Origin: Streptomyces shenzhenensis
Lineage (GTDB): Bacteria; Actinomycetota; Actinomycetes; Streptomycetales; Streptomycetaceae
Assembly (NCBI RefSeq): GCF_003688995.1
Contig: NZ_PENI01000020.1
Location: 109,278 to 173,277 of the forward strand
DNA length: 64,000 bases
Direction of reading: 5' to 3'
Below are positions 1 through 8,577 of the stretch, piece by piece (positions within the stretch are counted from its first letter, which is position 1; the number at the start of each line of letters is the position of its first letter). The notes under the pieces are model-generated. The model was not told the origin of the DNA. It searched no databases and worked only from the letters and a program-made list of their open reading frames with translations. The translations under genes were made by a program, and so were the position numbers.

Positions 1-225
1 GACACCGGCGCCCTCGGCAGGGAGCTGAGGGCCTGCGAGAGCGACGCCCCACACACCGACGAGCACGGCATGTGGGGCGTCCTGCGCTATGTGGCGGCCC
101 CGGACGAGCAGGACCCCGGGCGGTGGACCGCCGAGGAACCGGACCCCGGGGATCCGGACCCCGAGGATTCACCGTTCCTGGAGCCCGCCGGGCCTTCCGA
201 GCCGTCCGGCGCGTCCGCCCAGTAG
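1..225 (+). CDS. C-terminal end of an unrecognised protein (partial)
   Basis: An open frame enters from the left edge in frame 1 and ends at TAG 223-225, leaving 74 residues. The visible part starts with a short mixed segment (RACESDAPHTDEHG, then MWGVLRYV) and becomes an acidic, Pro-rich tail with repeated DPGDPDPED-like runs, typical of a disordered C-terminus. It converges on parC with about 87 bp between the stops. I do not recognise the family; only codon usage and the clean stop support coding. Confidence 0.55.
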   Translation, partial: DTGALGRELRACESDAPHTDEHGMWGVLRYVAAPDEQDPGRWTAEEPDPGDPDPEDSPFLEPAGPSEPSGASAQ

Positions 226-312
226 CCGATCCGGGACCCTGTCCAGCCGTCCGAGGCGTCCGTTCGGCCGCCCCAGAAACCCGTCCAGGGAAGCCCGGCC
301 GGAGGCGTCCGC

Positions 313-2772
313 CTAGTAGACCGGGCCCGCGACCACCCACACCGTCTTCGGCAGCGACGTGCCCGAGCCGTCGCGGCGTGGGTCCAGCTCCGGCAGGTCG
401 ACCGGCGTGCCGTTCTTCTGCGCGGCCCGCGCCGGGACGGCGCCCGCCCAGGCCAGGGACAGGCAGTCCTCGCCCTTGAGGAACCGGTGGCAGCGCACGC
501 CGCCGGTGGCCCGGCCCTTGCGCGGGTACTGGTCGAACGGGGTCAGCTTGGCGGTCGTCTGCACCGAGTCGTCCAGCGTGCCGCGCGAGCCCGCCACCGT
601 GAAGACCACCGCGTCAGCGGCCGGGTCGACAGCGGTGAAGGTGATCACCTTGACGCCCTCGGCGAGCTTGATGCCAGCCATGCCGCCCGCCGGCCGGCCC
701 TGCGGGCGGACCTGGGAGGCCTGGTAGCGCAGCAGCTGTGCGTCGTCCGTGATGAAGACCAGGTCCTCCTCGCCGGTGCGCAGCTCCACCGCGCCGACGA
801 TCCGGTCGCCCTCCTTGAGCGCGATGACCTCCAACTCGTCCTTGTTGGACGGGTAGTCGGGCACCACCCGCTTGACCACGCCCTGCTCGGTGCCGAGCGC
901 CAGGCCCGGGGACGACTCGTCGAGCGTGGTCAGGCAGACCACCGTCTCCTCGTCCTCCAGGGTGACGAACTCCGCGACGGGCGCTCCTCCGGCGAGGGTC
1001 GGCGGCGCCGCCACCTCCGGCAGCTGCGGCAGGTCGACCACGTTGACCCGCAGCAGGCGCCCGGCGGACGTCACCACGCCCACCTCGCCGCGCGCCGTCG
1101 CCGGTACCGCCGAGACGATCACATCGTGCTTGGCGCGCTTGGCGCCGGTGTCCGCCGGGAAGGGCTCGCCGTTCGCCGTCCGGGCCAGCAGCCCGGTCGA
1201 GGACAGCAGCACCCGGCACGGGTCGTCGGCCACCTGCAGCGGCACCGCCGCGACCGGGGAGGCGCCCGCCTCCAGCAGCAGCGTGCGGCGCGGGGTGGCG
1301 AACTTCTTGGAGACCGCGGCGAGTTCGGCGGAGACCAGCTTGCGCAGCTCGGCGTCCGACTCCAGGATCCGGGTCAGCTCCGCGATCTCCGCGTTGAGCC
1401 GCTCCTTCTCCGCCTCCAGCTCGATCCGGTCGAACTTGGTCAGTCGGCGCAGGGGCGTGTCCAGGATGTACTGCGTCTGGATGTCCGACAGCGAGAAGCG
1501 CTCCATCAGCCGCGCCTTCGCCTGCGCGCTGTTCTCGCTGGAGCGGATCAGCCGGATGACCTCGTCGATGTCGACCAGGGCGGTGAGCAGGCCCTCCACC
1601 AGGTGCAGCCGGTCGCGTCGCTTGCTGCGGCGGAACTCCGAACGGCGGCGCACCACGTTGAAGCGGTGGTCGAGGTAGACCTCCAGGAGTTCCTTCAGGC
1701 CCAGCGTGAGGGGTTGGCCGTCGACCAGGGCCACGTTGTTGATGCCGAAGGACTCCTCCATCGGCGTCAGCTTGTAGAGCTGCTCCAGGACCGCCTCGGG
1801 CACGAAGCCGTTCTTGATCTCGATGACCAGGCGCAGGCCGTGCTCCCGGTCCGTGAGGTCCTTGACGTCGGCGATGCCCTGGATCCTCTTCGAGCCGACC
1901 AGATCCTTGATCTTGGAGATCACCTTCTCCGGCCCGACGGCGAAGGGCAGTTCCGTGACCACGAGGCCCTTGCGGCGGGCGGTCACCGTCTCCACGGACA
2001 CCGTGGCGCGCATCTTGAACGTGCCCCGGCCGGTCTCGTACGCGTCGCGGATGCCGGAGAGGCCGACGACCCGGCCGCCGGTGGGCAGGTCGGGGCCCGG
2101 CACGTGCCTGATCAGGGCGTCCAGGTCGGCGTTCGGGTGCCGGATCAGGTGCCGGGCGGCCGCGATCACCTCGCCGAGGTTGTGCGGCGGCATGTTCGTG
2201 GCCATGCCGACCGCGATCCCCGACGCGCCGTTCACCAGCAGGTTCGGGAACGCGGCGGGCAACGCCACCGGCTCCTGCTCCTGGCCGTCGTAGTTCGGGG
2301 CGAAGTCGACCGTGTCCTCGTCGATCGAGTCGGTCATCAGGCTGGTGGCCTCGGCCATGCGGCATTCGGTGTACCGCATGGCGGCCGGCGGGTCGTCGTT
2401 GCCCAGCGAGCCGAAGTTGCCGTGGCCGTCGACCAGCGGGACGCGCATCGAGAAGGGCTGGGCCATGCGCACCAGGGCGTCGTAGATGGACGCGTCTCCG
2501 TGCGGGTGAAGCTTGCCCATGACGTCGCCGACGACACGCGCGCACTTCACATAGCCGCGGTCGGGGCGCAGGCCCATCTCGTTCATCTGGTACACGATGC
2601 GGCGGTGCACCGGCTTGAGGCCGTCGCGGGCGTCCGGCAGGGCACGGGAGTAGATGACCGAGTACGCGTACTCAAGGTAGGAGCCCTGCATCTCGTCCAC
2701 GACGTCGATGTCGAGGATTCTCTCCTCGAACGGTTCGTCTGGCGGCGGGGTCTTCGTGCTGCGGCGGGCCAT
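313..2772 (-). CDS. parC: DNA topoisomerase IV subunit A (ParC), GyrA-like
   Basis: This 819-residue type IIA topoisomerase A subunit breaks and rejoins DNA and works with a ParE partner encoded elsewhere to decatenate chromosomes. The breakage-reunion core starts near residue 30 (SYLEYAYSVIYSRALPDARD, then GLKPVHRRI). The catalytic tyrosine is Tyr134 in AAMRYTECRMA. The quinolone-determining stretch reads HPHGDASIYDALVRMAQ (about residues 89-105), so an alanine occupies the place of GyrA Ser83. A coiled-coil tower (about 420-480) and a C-terminal beta-pinwheel region follow. No canonical GyrA box is seen, which favours ParC over GyrA; RKGRATGGVR near residue 755 is only a degenerate relative. 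The first ATG (complement of 2770-2772) is used. Confidence 0.93.
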   Translation of the reverse strand: MARRSTKTPPPDEPFEERILDIDVVDEMQGSYLEYAYSVIYSRALPDARDGLKPVHRRIVYQMNEMGLRPDRGYVKCARVVGDVMGKLHPHGDASIYDALVRMAQPFSMRVPLVDGHGNFGSLGNDDPPAAMRYTECRMAEATSLMTDSIDEDTVDFAPNYDGQEQEPVALPAAFPNLLVNGASGIAVGMATNMPPHNLGEVIAAARHLIRHPNADLDALIRHVPGPDLPTGGRVVGLSGIRDAYETGRGTFKMRATVSVETVTARRKGLVVTELPFAVGPEKVISKIKDLVGSKRIQGIADVKDLTDREHGLRLVIEIKNGFVPEAVLEQLYKLTPMEESFGINNVALVDGQPLTLGLKELLEVYLDHRFNVVRRRSEFRRSKRRDRLHLVEGLLTALVDIDEVIRLIRSSENSAQAKARLMERFSLSDIQTQYILDTPLRRLTKFDRIELEAEKERLNAEIAELTRILESDAELRKLVSAELAAVSKKFATPRRTLLLEAGASPVAAVPLQVADDPCRVLLSSTGLLARTANGEPFPADTGAKRAKHDVIVSAVPATARGEVGVVTSAGRLLRVNVVDLPQLPEVAAPPTLAGGAPVAEFVTLEDEETVVCLTTLDESSPGLALGTEQGVVKRVVPDYPSNKDELEVIALKEGDRIVGAVELRTGEEDLVFITDDAQLLRYQASQVRPQGRPAGGMAGIKLAEGVKVITFTAVDPAADAVVFTVAGSRGTLDDSVQTTAKLTPFDQYPRKGRATGGVRCHRFLKGEDCLSLAWAGAVPARAAQKNGTPVDLPELDPRRDGSGTSLPKTVWVVAGPVY

Positions 2773-3085
2773 CGCTGCCGGCTCCTCCTGTTTTCGGTCG
2801 CTCGCCTACGGGGCGTTCGTGCGGAAGCGTGAAAGTGATCTGATGCGGACCATTGTGGACCTCGACACTGACAACCCGGGCCAGGCCCCGGTGTCGGCCG
2901 GTCCGCCCCGGCGCCGCAGCTGCCGCGGGGGGCCGCCCCGCGGCACGACCCCCGCAGGCTACGCGATCCGCTGTGGGCGTACGTCCCGCGGGAACTTCGC
3001 CCAGGGCGCGCACGCTTGCATACAGTGGCAGGACTGGCAGGAAAACCGCGGTTTCGCGACCGCATCCGCGATCGAAGGGACGTAC
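2773..3085. promoter_or_regulatory. Divergent intergenic region parC / M16 peptidase
   Basis: This 313-bp gap must carry promoters for both divergent genes. A possible -10 for the rightward gene is TACAGT within GCTTGCATACAGTGG near 3016-3030. A 9-bp perfect stem (GCCGCGGGG at 2922-2930, CCCCGCGGC at 2936-2944) could be an attenuator or simply a GC-rich hairpin. Nothing else is recognised. Confidence 0.35.
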
Positions 3086-4489
3086 ATGCCCATGGGTCAC
3101 ACGGCCACAGCCGAGGCAGGCTCCGGGGGCCTGACAGCGACCGAGCACCGCCTGGCCAACGGTCTGCGCGTGGTGCTCTCCGAGGACCACCTGACCCCGG
3201 TCGCGGCGGTCTGCCTCTGGTACGACGTCGGCTCCCGCCACGAAGTCAAGGGGCGCACCGGTCTGGCTCACCTCTTCGAGCATCTGATGTTCCAGGGCTC
3301 CGGGCAGGTGAAGGGCAACGGGCACTTCGAGCTGGTGCAGGGCGCCGGCGGGTCGCTGAACGGCACCACCAGCTTCGAGCGGACCAACTACTTCGAGACC
3401 ATGCCCGCCCACCAGCTGGAGCTGGCCCTGTGGCTGGAGGCCGACCGCATGGGCTCTCTGCTGGCCGCGCTCGACGACGAGTCCATGGAGAACCAGCGGG
3501 ACGTCGTCAAGAACGAGCGCCGCCAGCGCTACGACAACGTGCCCTACGGCACCGCCTTCGAGCGGCTGACCGCCCTCGCCTACCCGGCGGGCCACCCGTA
3601 CCACCACACGCCCATCGGCTCGATGGCGGACCTGGACGCGGCCACCCTGGAGGACGCGCGCGCGTTCTTCCGCACCTACTACGCGCCGAACAACGCCGTA
3701 CTCTCCGTGGTCGGCGACATCGACCCGCGGCAGACGCTCGCCTGGATCGAGAAGTACTTCGGTTCGATCCCGTCCCACGACGGCAAGCCCGAGCCCCGCG
3801 ACGGCTCGCTGCCCGAGACCATCGGGGAGCAGCTGCGCGAGGTCGTGGTGGAGGAGGTCCCGGCCCGCGCCCTGATGGCCGCCTACCGGCTGCCGCAGGA
3901 CGGCGCGCGCGACTGCGACGCGGCCGACCTGGCGCTCACCGTCCTCGGCGGCGGCGAGTCCTCCCGCCTGTACAACCGGCTCGTGCGGCGGGACCGTACG
4001 GCGGTCGCGGCCGGGTTCGGCCTGCTGCGGCTGGCCGGCGCGCCCTCGTTGGGCTGGCTGGACGTGAAGACCTCCGGTGACGTCGAGGTGCCGGTCATCG
4101 AGACCGCCATCGACGAGGAGCTGGCCCGGTTCGCCGAGGAAGGCCCCACGGCCGAGGAAATGGAGCGCGCCCAGGCGCAGTTGGAGCGCGAGTGGCTGGA
4201 CCGGCTCGGCACGGTCGCGGGCCGCGCCGACGAACTGTGCCGGTACGCCGTCCTGTTCGGTGACCCGCAGCTCGCCCTCACCGCCGTGCAGCGCGTCCTG
4301 GAGGTGACCGCAGAGGAGGTCCAGGCGGTCGCCCAGGCCCGGCTGCGCCCGGACAACCGCGCGGTGCTCGTCTACGAGCCGCTCTCCGCCGAGTCCGCGG
4401 AGCACACCGAGGACGTGGACGTCCCCGAGGACCCCGAGTCCGAAGCCACCGTCGAAGCCGGCGACAACAACGAGGAGGCGGCCAAGTGA
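3086..4489 (+). CDS. M16 family zinc metallopeptidase (catalytic subunit)
   Basis: This 467-residue insulinase-type (M16) peptidase carries the inverted zinc motif HxxEH as HLFEH (His62, Glu65, His66) in GRTGLAHLFEHLMFQGSG, with the downstream glutamate ligand in the ENQRDVVKNERRQR helix. The two-lobed architecture (N-lobe about 15-235, C-lobe about 240-445) and the acidic tail are normal for the family. ATG 3086 is chosen because GAAGGGA lies just upstream; the frame is open further upstream but runs into the parC promoter region. The stop overlaps the next start (GTGA), so the two M16 genes are translationally coupled. As in mitochondrial processing peptidase, an active and an inactive half probably form a heterodimer. 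The substrate is not evident. Confidence 0.9.
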   Translation: MPMGHTATAEAGSGGLTATEHRLANGLRVVLSEDHLTPVAAVCLWYDVGSRHEVKGRTGLAHLFEHLMFQGSGQVKGNGHFELVQGAGGSLNGTTSFERTNYFETMPAHQLELALWLEADRMGSLLAALDDESMENQRDVVKNERRQRYDNVPYGTAFERLTALAYPAGHPYHHTPIGSMADLDAATLEDARAFFRTYYAPNNAVLSVVGDIDPRQTLAWIEKYFGSIPSHDGKPEPRDGSLPETIGEQLREVVVEEVPARALMAAYRLPQDGARDCDAADLALTVLGGGESSRLYNRLVRRDRTAVAAGFGLLRLAGAPSLGWLDVKTSGDVEVPVIETAIDEELARFAEEGPTAEEMERAQAQLEREWLDRLGTVAGRADELCRYAVLFGDPQLALTAVQRVLEVTAEEVQAVAQARLRPDNRAVLVYEPLSAESAEHTEDVDVPEDPESEATVEAGDNNEEAAK

Positions 4490-5874
4490 CCGAGCTCGCC
4501 GCGATGGAGTTCCACCCGCAGCCCCGCGCGGGCGAGGCGAAGCCGTGGGCCTTCCCGGCCCCCGAGCGCGGCACGCTGGACAACGGCCTGACCGTGCTGC
4601 GCTGCCACCGCCCGGGCCAGCAGGTCGTCGCCGTCGAGGTGCTGCTGTCCGCGCCCCTGGACGCCGAGCCGGCCGGTCTCGACGGCGTCGCCACGATCAT
4701 GGCGCGGGCCTTCTCGGAGGGCACCGACCGGCACTCCGCCGAGGAGTTCGCCGCCGAACTGGAGCGGGCCGGCGCCACGCTGGACGCGCACGCCGACCAC
4801 CCCGGCGTCCGGCTGAGCCTGGAGGTCCCGGCCTCCCGGCTGGCCAAGGGCCTCGGGCTGCTGTCCGACGCGCTGCGCGCCCCCGCGTTCGCCGACAGCG
4901 AGGTGGAGCGGCTGGTCCGCAACCGCCTCGACGAGATCCCGCACGAGCTGGCCAACCCGTCCCGCCGCGCCGCCAAGGAACTCTCCAAGGAGCTGTTCCC
5001 GGCGGCCTCGCGCATGTCGCGCCCGCGCCAGGGCACCGAGGAGACCGTCGCCAAGATCGACGCGGCGGCCGTGCGCGCCTTCTACGAGCGGCACGTGCGG
5101 CCCGCGACGGCCACCGCCGTGGTCGTCGGCGACCTGACCGGCATCGACCTGGACGCGCTGCTCGGCGCGTCCCTGGGGGCCTGGACCGGCGCCACGTCCC
5201 AGCCGCGGCCGGTGCCGTCGGTGAGCGCCGACGACCGCGGCCGGGTCGTCATCGTGGACCGTCCCGGCGCCGTCCAGACGCAGCTGCTCATCGGCCGCGT
5301 CGGCGCCGACCGGCACGACCGGGTCTGGCCCGCACAGGTGCTCGGCACGTACTGCCTCGGCGGCACCCTCACCTCCCGGCTGGACCGCGTCCTGCGCGAG
5401 GAGAAGGGCTACACCTACGGGGTGCGCGCGTTCGGCCAGGTCCTCAGGTCCGCCCCGGACGGCACGGGCGTCTCGCTGCTCGCCATCAGCGGCTCCGTGG
5501 ACACCCCGAACACCGGTCCCGCGCTGGCCGACCTGTGGACGGTGCTGCGCACGCTGGCCGGGGAGGGGCTCACCGACACCGAGCGCGACGTCGCCGTGCA
5601 GAACCTGGTCGGGGTGGCGCCGCTGAAGTACGAGACGGCGGCGGCCGTGGCGAGCACCCTCGCCGACCAGGTGGAGCAGTACCTGTCCGACGACTACCAG
5701 GCGACGCTGTACCAGCAGCTGGCCGCCACCGGCACCGTGGAGGCCACCGCCGCGGTGGTGAACGCGTTCCCGGTGGACCGGCTGGTGACCGTCCTGGTCG
5801 GCGACGCGGCGCAGATCAAGGAGCCGGTCGAGGCGCTCGGCATCGGCGAGGTCAACGTGGTGTCCGCGGAGTAG
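4486..5874 (+). CDS. M16 family peptidase-like protein (non-catalytic partner)
   Basis: This 462-residue M16-fold protein lacks HxxEH: at the equivalent place it reads GLDGVATIMARAFSEGT. It keeps the substrate-binding signature of non-catalytic M16 halves, REEKGYTYGVRAFG (Arg-x-x-x-Gly-Tyr-x-Tyr) near residue 305. GTG 4486 overlaps the TGA of the upstream catalytic gene. By analogy with alpha/beta MPP and the bacterial Sphingomonas M16 pair it is most likely the structural partner of that peptidase; this is family knowledge, not shown here. A strong terminator-like hairpin follows. Confidence 0.88.
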   Translation: MTELAAMEFHPQPRAGEAKPWAFPAPERGTLDNGLTVLRCHRPGQQVVAVEVLLSAPLDAEPAGLDGVATIMARAFSEGTDRHSAEEFAAELERAGATLDAHADHPGVRLSLEVPASRLAKGLGLLSDALRAPAFADSEVERLVRNRLDEIPHELANPSRRAAKELSKELFPAASRMSRPRQGTEETVAKIDAAAVRAFYERHVRPATATAVVVGDLTGIDLDALLGASLGAWTGATSQPRPVPSVSADDRGRVVIVDRPGAVQTQLLIGRVGADRHDRVWPAQVLGTYCLGGTLTSRLDRVLREEKGYTYGVRAFGQVLRSAPDGTGVSLLAISGSVDTPNTGPALADLWTVLRTLAGEGLTDTERDVAVQNLVGVAPLKYETAAAVASTLADQVEQYLSDDYQATLYQQLAATGTVEATAAVVNAFPVDRLVTVLVGDAAQIKEPVEALGIGEVNVVSAE

Positions 5875-5909
5875 CCCCCGGGTGGTTCGCGGTCCGGCAC
5901 ACGCGCGTG

Positions 5910-5941
5910 GGGCCCTGACGACCGACCGGTCGGCAGGGCCC
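5910..5941 (+). terminator. Hairpin terminator after the M16 pair
   Basis: An 8-bp stem (GGGCCCTG/CAGGGCCC) encloses the inner palindrome CCGACCGGTCGG and lies 36 bp after the M16 stop. It is followed by CTTCCGT, with no long T tract, as is common in Streptomyces. Confidence 0.6.
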
Positions 5942-6099
5942 TTCCGTCCCCCCGGGGTGTCCGAATTGTGGTGAAGATTGCGTGTCTGCCCTGTGGGATG
6001 TGCTACAAACGCCCGGTTCCGTTTGGGGATCAAAGGTCGTCCCCCTTAGCGTCGTCCGGGCTGTTCGCCAGGCAGTGCGCCGCGCCCGCGGCACCGGAC

Positions 6100-6285
6100 A
6101 GCCATCGCCGAGTCCCCGTACGGCGCGAGCCAGGGGAGCCGGGGACCCAGCCTCCTGCCGCCGTTGTCGCGGACCGGAGGTGTCCCCCCTGGGGTGAATC
6201 GGGCGTCCGCACCGCACGCGGGCCCGTAGGAGACCTTCCTGCTCCGAACCCGTCAGCTAACCCGGTAGGCGAGAAGGAAGGAAAG
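6100..6285 (+). ncRNA. c-di-AMP riboswitch (ydaO/yuaA type)
   Basis: The leader of the M23 peptidase gene holds the conserved blocks of this class in order: GAGCCGGGGACCCA (6135-6149 region), TGGGGTGAATCGGGCGTCCG (about 6190-6210), CGTAGGAGACC, and the highly conserved CCGAACCCGTCAGCTAACC followed by GGTAGGCGAGAAGGAAGG (about 6245-6280). In actinobacteria this class commonly sits upstream of cell-wall hydrolase genes and lowers expression when c-di-AMP is high. The edges are approximate. The ribosome-binding purines (GGAAGGAAAGGA) follow directly, so the switch could act by termination or by blocking translation. Confidence 0.9.
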
Positions 6286-6298
6286 GACCAGCCACTCC

Positions 6299-7054
6299 AT
6301 GGCGTTCACCCGTGCCGCCGGGAAGCACCGTCGTCCCGGCCGGATACACCGCACCACCGCCCGCGCGGCGGGCGTCGCGACCCTCGCCGGCACCGGCGTC
6401 ATGGGCACCCTCGCGGCCGTCCCGGCGCAGGCGGCCGGGACCACCGCGGAGCAGACCGGCCTCACCCCCGTCGTCAGCATCGGCGACTCGGTGGCCGAGC
6501 GGATCGACGCCCAGGCGGTCGCGCAGCAGCAGGCCGCCGACGAGAAGGCGGCCGAGGAGGCAGCGCGGAACGCGGCGGCGCGTGCGGCGGCGAAGGAGCG
6601 CGCGGCCGAGGTCAGGGCGGCCCGGGAGGCCGAGCGCAGGCGGCTGAACGCCTTCGTCGCGCCGATCGCGCACTCCTACGTCTCCACCGGCTACCGGACC
6701 GGCGGCTCCCTGTGGTCCTCCGGCACCCACACCGGCGTCGACTTCCACGCCGCCGCCGGCACCGCCGTCCACGCGGTGGGCTCCGGGACCGTCGTGTCGG
6801 CCGGCTGGGGCGGCGCGTACGGCTACGAGGTCGTGATCAGGATGGCCGACGGCATGTACACCCAGTACGGCCATCTGTCGTCCATCGGGGTCTCGGCCGG
6901 CGAGCGGGTCACTCCGGGCGGGCAGATCGGGCTCTCCGGCTCGACGGGCAACACGACCGGGCCGCACCTCCACTTCGAGGCGCGGACGACCCCGGACTAC
7001 GGCTCCGACATCGACCCCGTCGCCTATCTCCGCAAGCACGGCGTGAACATCTGA
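6299..7054 (+). CDS. Secreted M23 family cell-wall endopeptidase
   Basis: A 251-residue exported protein. Residues 1-45 form a signal peptide (Arg-rich start, hydrophobic core GVATLAGTGVMGTLAAV, AQA cleavage region). Residues about 75-115 are an Ala/Glu/Arg-rich coiled coil, and the C-terminal 130 residues are an M23 (LytM/lysostaphin-like) domain. Zinc ligands appear as HTGVDFHA (H...D) and GPHLHFE (HxH). M23 enzymes cut peptidoglycan cross-bridges; here the likely roles are growth, sporulation or germination. It lies directly downstream of the c-di-AMP riboswitch, linking wall hydrolysis to osmotic and potassium state. A perfect terminator follows. Confidence 0.92.
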   Translation: MAFTRAAGKHRRPGRIHRTTARAAGVATLAGTGVMGTLAAVPAQAAGTTAEQTGLTPVVSIGDSVAERIDAQAVAQQQAADEKAAEEAARNAAARAAAKERAAEVRAAREAERRRLNAFVAPIAHSYVSTGYRTGGSLWSSGTHTGVDFHAAAGTAVHAVGSGTVVSAGWGGAYGYEVVIRMADGMYTQYGHLSSIGVSAGERVTPGGQIGLSGSTGNTTGPHLHFEARTTPDYGSDIDPVAYLRKHGVNI

Positions 7055-7079
7055 CGACCGGCGGCGAGGGCTGCCGCGG

Positions 7080-7099
7080 CCCCGGCTCGCGAGCCGGGG
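7080..7099 (+). terminator. Rho-independent terminator after the M23 gene
   Basis: A perfect 20-base palindrome with 10-bp arms CCCCGGCTCG/CGAGCCGGGG is followed at once by TTTTCGTCGTTT, 25 bp after the stop codon. Confidence 0.85.
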
Positions 7100-7241
7100 T
7101 TTTCGTCGTTTCCAACGCCCCGCTGTCCAAAAAATATCCATGGATTCCGGCCCGCCATCGGAAATTCCGGCTCATTGCCTTAGAGTCACGGAACACACGT
7201 CAATCGTCGACGTTTCACGGGGATTAAGGCGGAGGTCGGTC

Positions 7242-7937
7242 ATGCGTATTCCGGCGCACTCGGTGTGCACGGCGATCCGGGACGACATCGTCGCCGGTGT
7301 CTACGAGCGTGGCAGCCGGCTCACCGAGGAACTCCTCGCGCGTCGTTACGGCGTCTCGCGCGTCCCCGTCCGCGAGGCCCTGCGCACCCTGGAGGCTGAG
7401 GGGTTCGTGGTGACGCGTCGGCACGCGGGCGCGTGTGTGGCCGAACCCACCGAGCACGAGGCCGCCGACCTCCTGGAGATGCGCCTGCTCTTGGAGCCGC
7501 TGGGCGCCTCCCGGGCCGCCCAGCGGCGCACCGAGGCCCACCTCAAAGTGCTGCGTGGACTGGTCAGACTGGGTCAGGAGCGGGCCAGGAGGGGCAACAG
7601 CGAGGATCTGCGCTCGCTCGGCGGCTGGTTCCACGAGACGCTCGCCCAGGCCTCCGGCAGCCATGCCCTGACCTCGACGCTCACCCAGCTCCGGCACAGG
7701 ATCGCCTGGATGTACGCGGTGGAGTCGCCCGCCAGCCCCGTCGAGTCCTGGGCGGAGCACGGCGCCGTCGTGGACGCGGTGGCGCGCGGCGACGCGGAGC
7801 GCGCGCGGGCGGTCATGGCCCTGCACACCGAGCGCGCGACGGGCGCGCACCGGCTGCGGTTCGCCGCCGGCGGGGGCCGCACGGAACGCGTGAGGAATTC
7901 GCAACACGCCGTAAACATGCCGAGCCTGCGGAATTAA
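7242..7937 (+). CDS. GntR/FadR-family transcriptional regulator
   Basis: A 231-residue regulator. The N-terminal winged helix (residues about 3-68) contains the GntR signature RLTEELLARRYGVSRVPVRE, then ALRTLEAEGFV. The C-terminal all-helical FCD-type domain (about 75-205) has the metal/ligand-type pattern LLEMRLLLEP, FHETLAQASGS and HGAVVDAVARGDAERA. ATG 7242 is preferred because GGAGG lies about 8 bp upstream and the product starts cleanly at the helix-turn-helix. It is encoded alone; the regulated genes and ligand are not visible. Confidence 0.88.
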   Translation: MRIPAHSVCTAIRDDIVAGVYERGSRLTEELLARRYGVSRVPVREALRTLEAEGFVVTRRHAGACVAEPTEHEAADLLEMRLLLEPLGASRAAQRRTEAHLKVLRGLVRLGQERARRGNSEDLRSLGGWFHETLAQASGSHALTSTLTQLRHRIAWMYAVESPASPVESWAEHGAVVDAVARGDAERARAVMALHTERATGAHRLRFAAGGGRTERVRNSQHAVNMPSLRN

Positions 7938-8073
7938 CACGGGCGCCGTATACAAAGAGGGATATTCGAGGAGTGGCTCGTGCCGCTGCCCTTTTCTCTG
8001 GCGTGTCCTACATTCATGGCCGGCTGTCTTCCGTATGTCAGTGCTGAATTCATTCGGCCGGCCGTGAAAACAC

Positions 8074-8110
8074 GGAAGCCGCGTCACCCTTTCGGGACGA
8101 CGCGGCTTCC
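8074..8110 (-). terminator. Terminator of ptsH
   Basis: A 12-bp perfect stem (GGAAGCCGCGTC/GACGCGGCTTCC) lies just beyond the ptsH stop on the minus strand and is followed there by GTGTTTTCACGG. Confidence 0.8.
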
Positions 8111-8119
8111 GGATGCGGT

Positions 8120-8401
8120 TCAGACGGTCTCGGGCAGCTCCTCGAGCCCCTCGGCGACCAGCTTCGCCAGCCGGTCCAGGGCGGCGTCCGCGCCCTCGGC
8201 GTCGGAGGCGAGGACGATCTCCTCGCCGCCCTGGGCGCCCAGGCCGAGGACGGCCAGCATGGAGGCCGCGTTGACGGGGGCGCCCCCGGCCTTGGCGATC
8301 GTCACCGGGACGCCTGCGGCCGTGGCGGCTCGGACGAAGATGGAGGCGGGACGGGCGTGGAGGCCCTCGGCCCAGCCGACGTTGACGCGGCGCTCAGCCA
8401 T
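8120..8401 (-). CDS. ptsH: Phosphocarrier protein HPr
   Basis: This 93-residue general phosphocarrier of the sugar phosphotransferase system moves phosphate from Enzyme I to sugar-specific EIIA proteins in the cytoplasm. The active-site His15 is in EGLHARPAS and the regulatory-site region is NAASMLAVLGLGA, with Ser47 at the place of Bacillus Ser46. Length and layout are standard. It is a single-gene unit with its own terminator, divergent from the Pat-type acetyltransferase. Enzyme I is not in the window. Confidence 0.95.
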   Translation of the reverse strand: MAERRVNVGWAEGLHARPASIFVRAATAAGVPVTIAKAGGAPVNAASMLAVLGLGAQGGEEIVLASDAEGADAALDRLAKLVAEGLEELPETV

Positions 8402-8577
8402 GTGTTGCTGCCCTTCGGTGTTCAGGGTTGTCTAGACCAGTTTCCCATACGGTGAAGCGAGTCCGGAGCGGGACTGTCGCCCGCTCCGGCGTGTCGTCGG
8501 ACCGCGGCCTCGGCCCGACTCCGTCCCCCACAGACTGCCCTGCGACGCTGTCGTTGGCGAGCCGTACTCTGGGGCCC

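Noticed and set aside
487..2832. 781-codon plus-strand open frame opposite parC
   Set aside because: It is antisense to a complete ParC with all motifs. Its translation is Arg/Gly/Asp/Leu/Val-biased without any domain, as expected from high third-position GC.
7980..8435. 151-codon plus-strand frame with a GAGGAG site
   Set aside because: It reads through the ptsH terminator and antisense across all of ptsH. The product has no family features.
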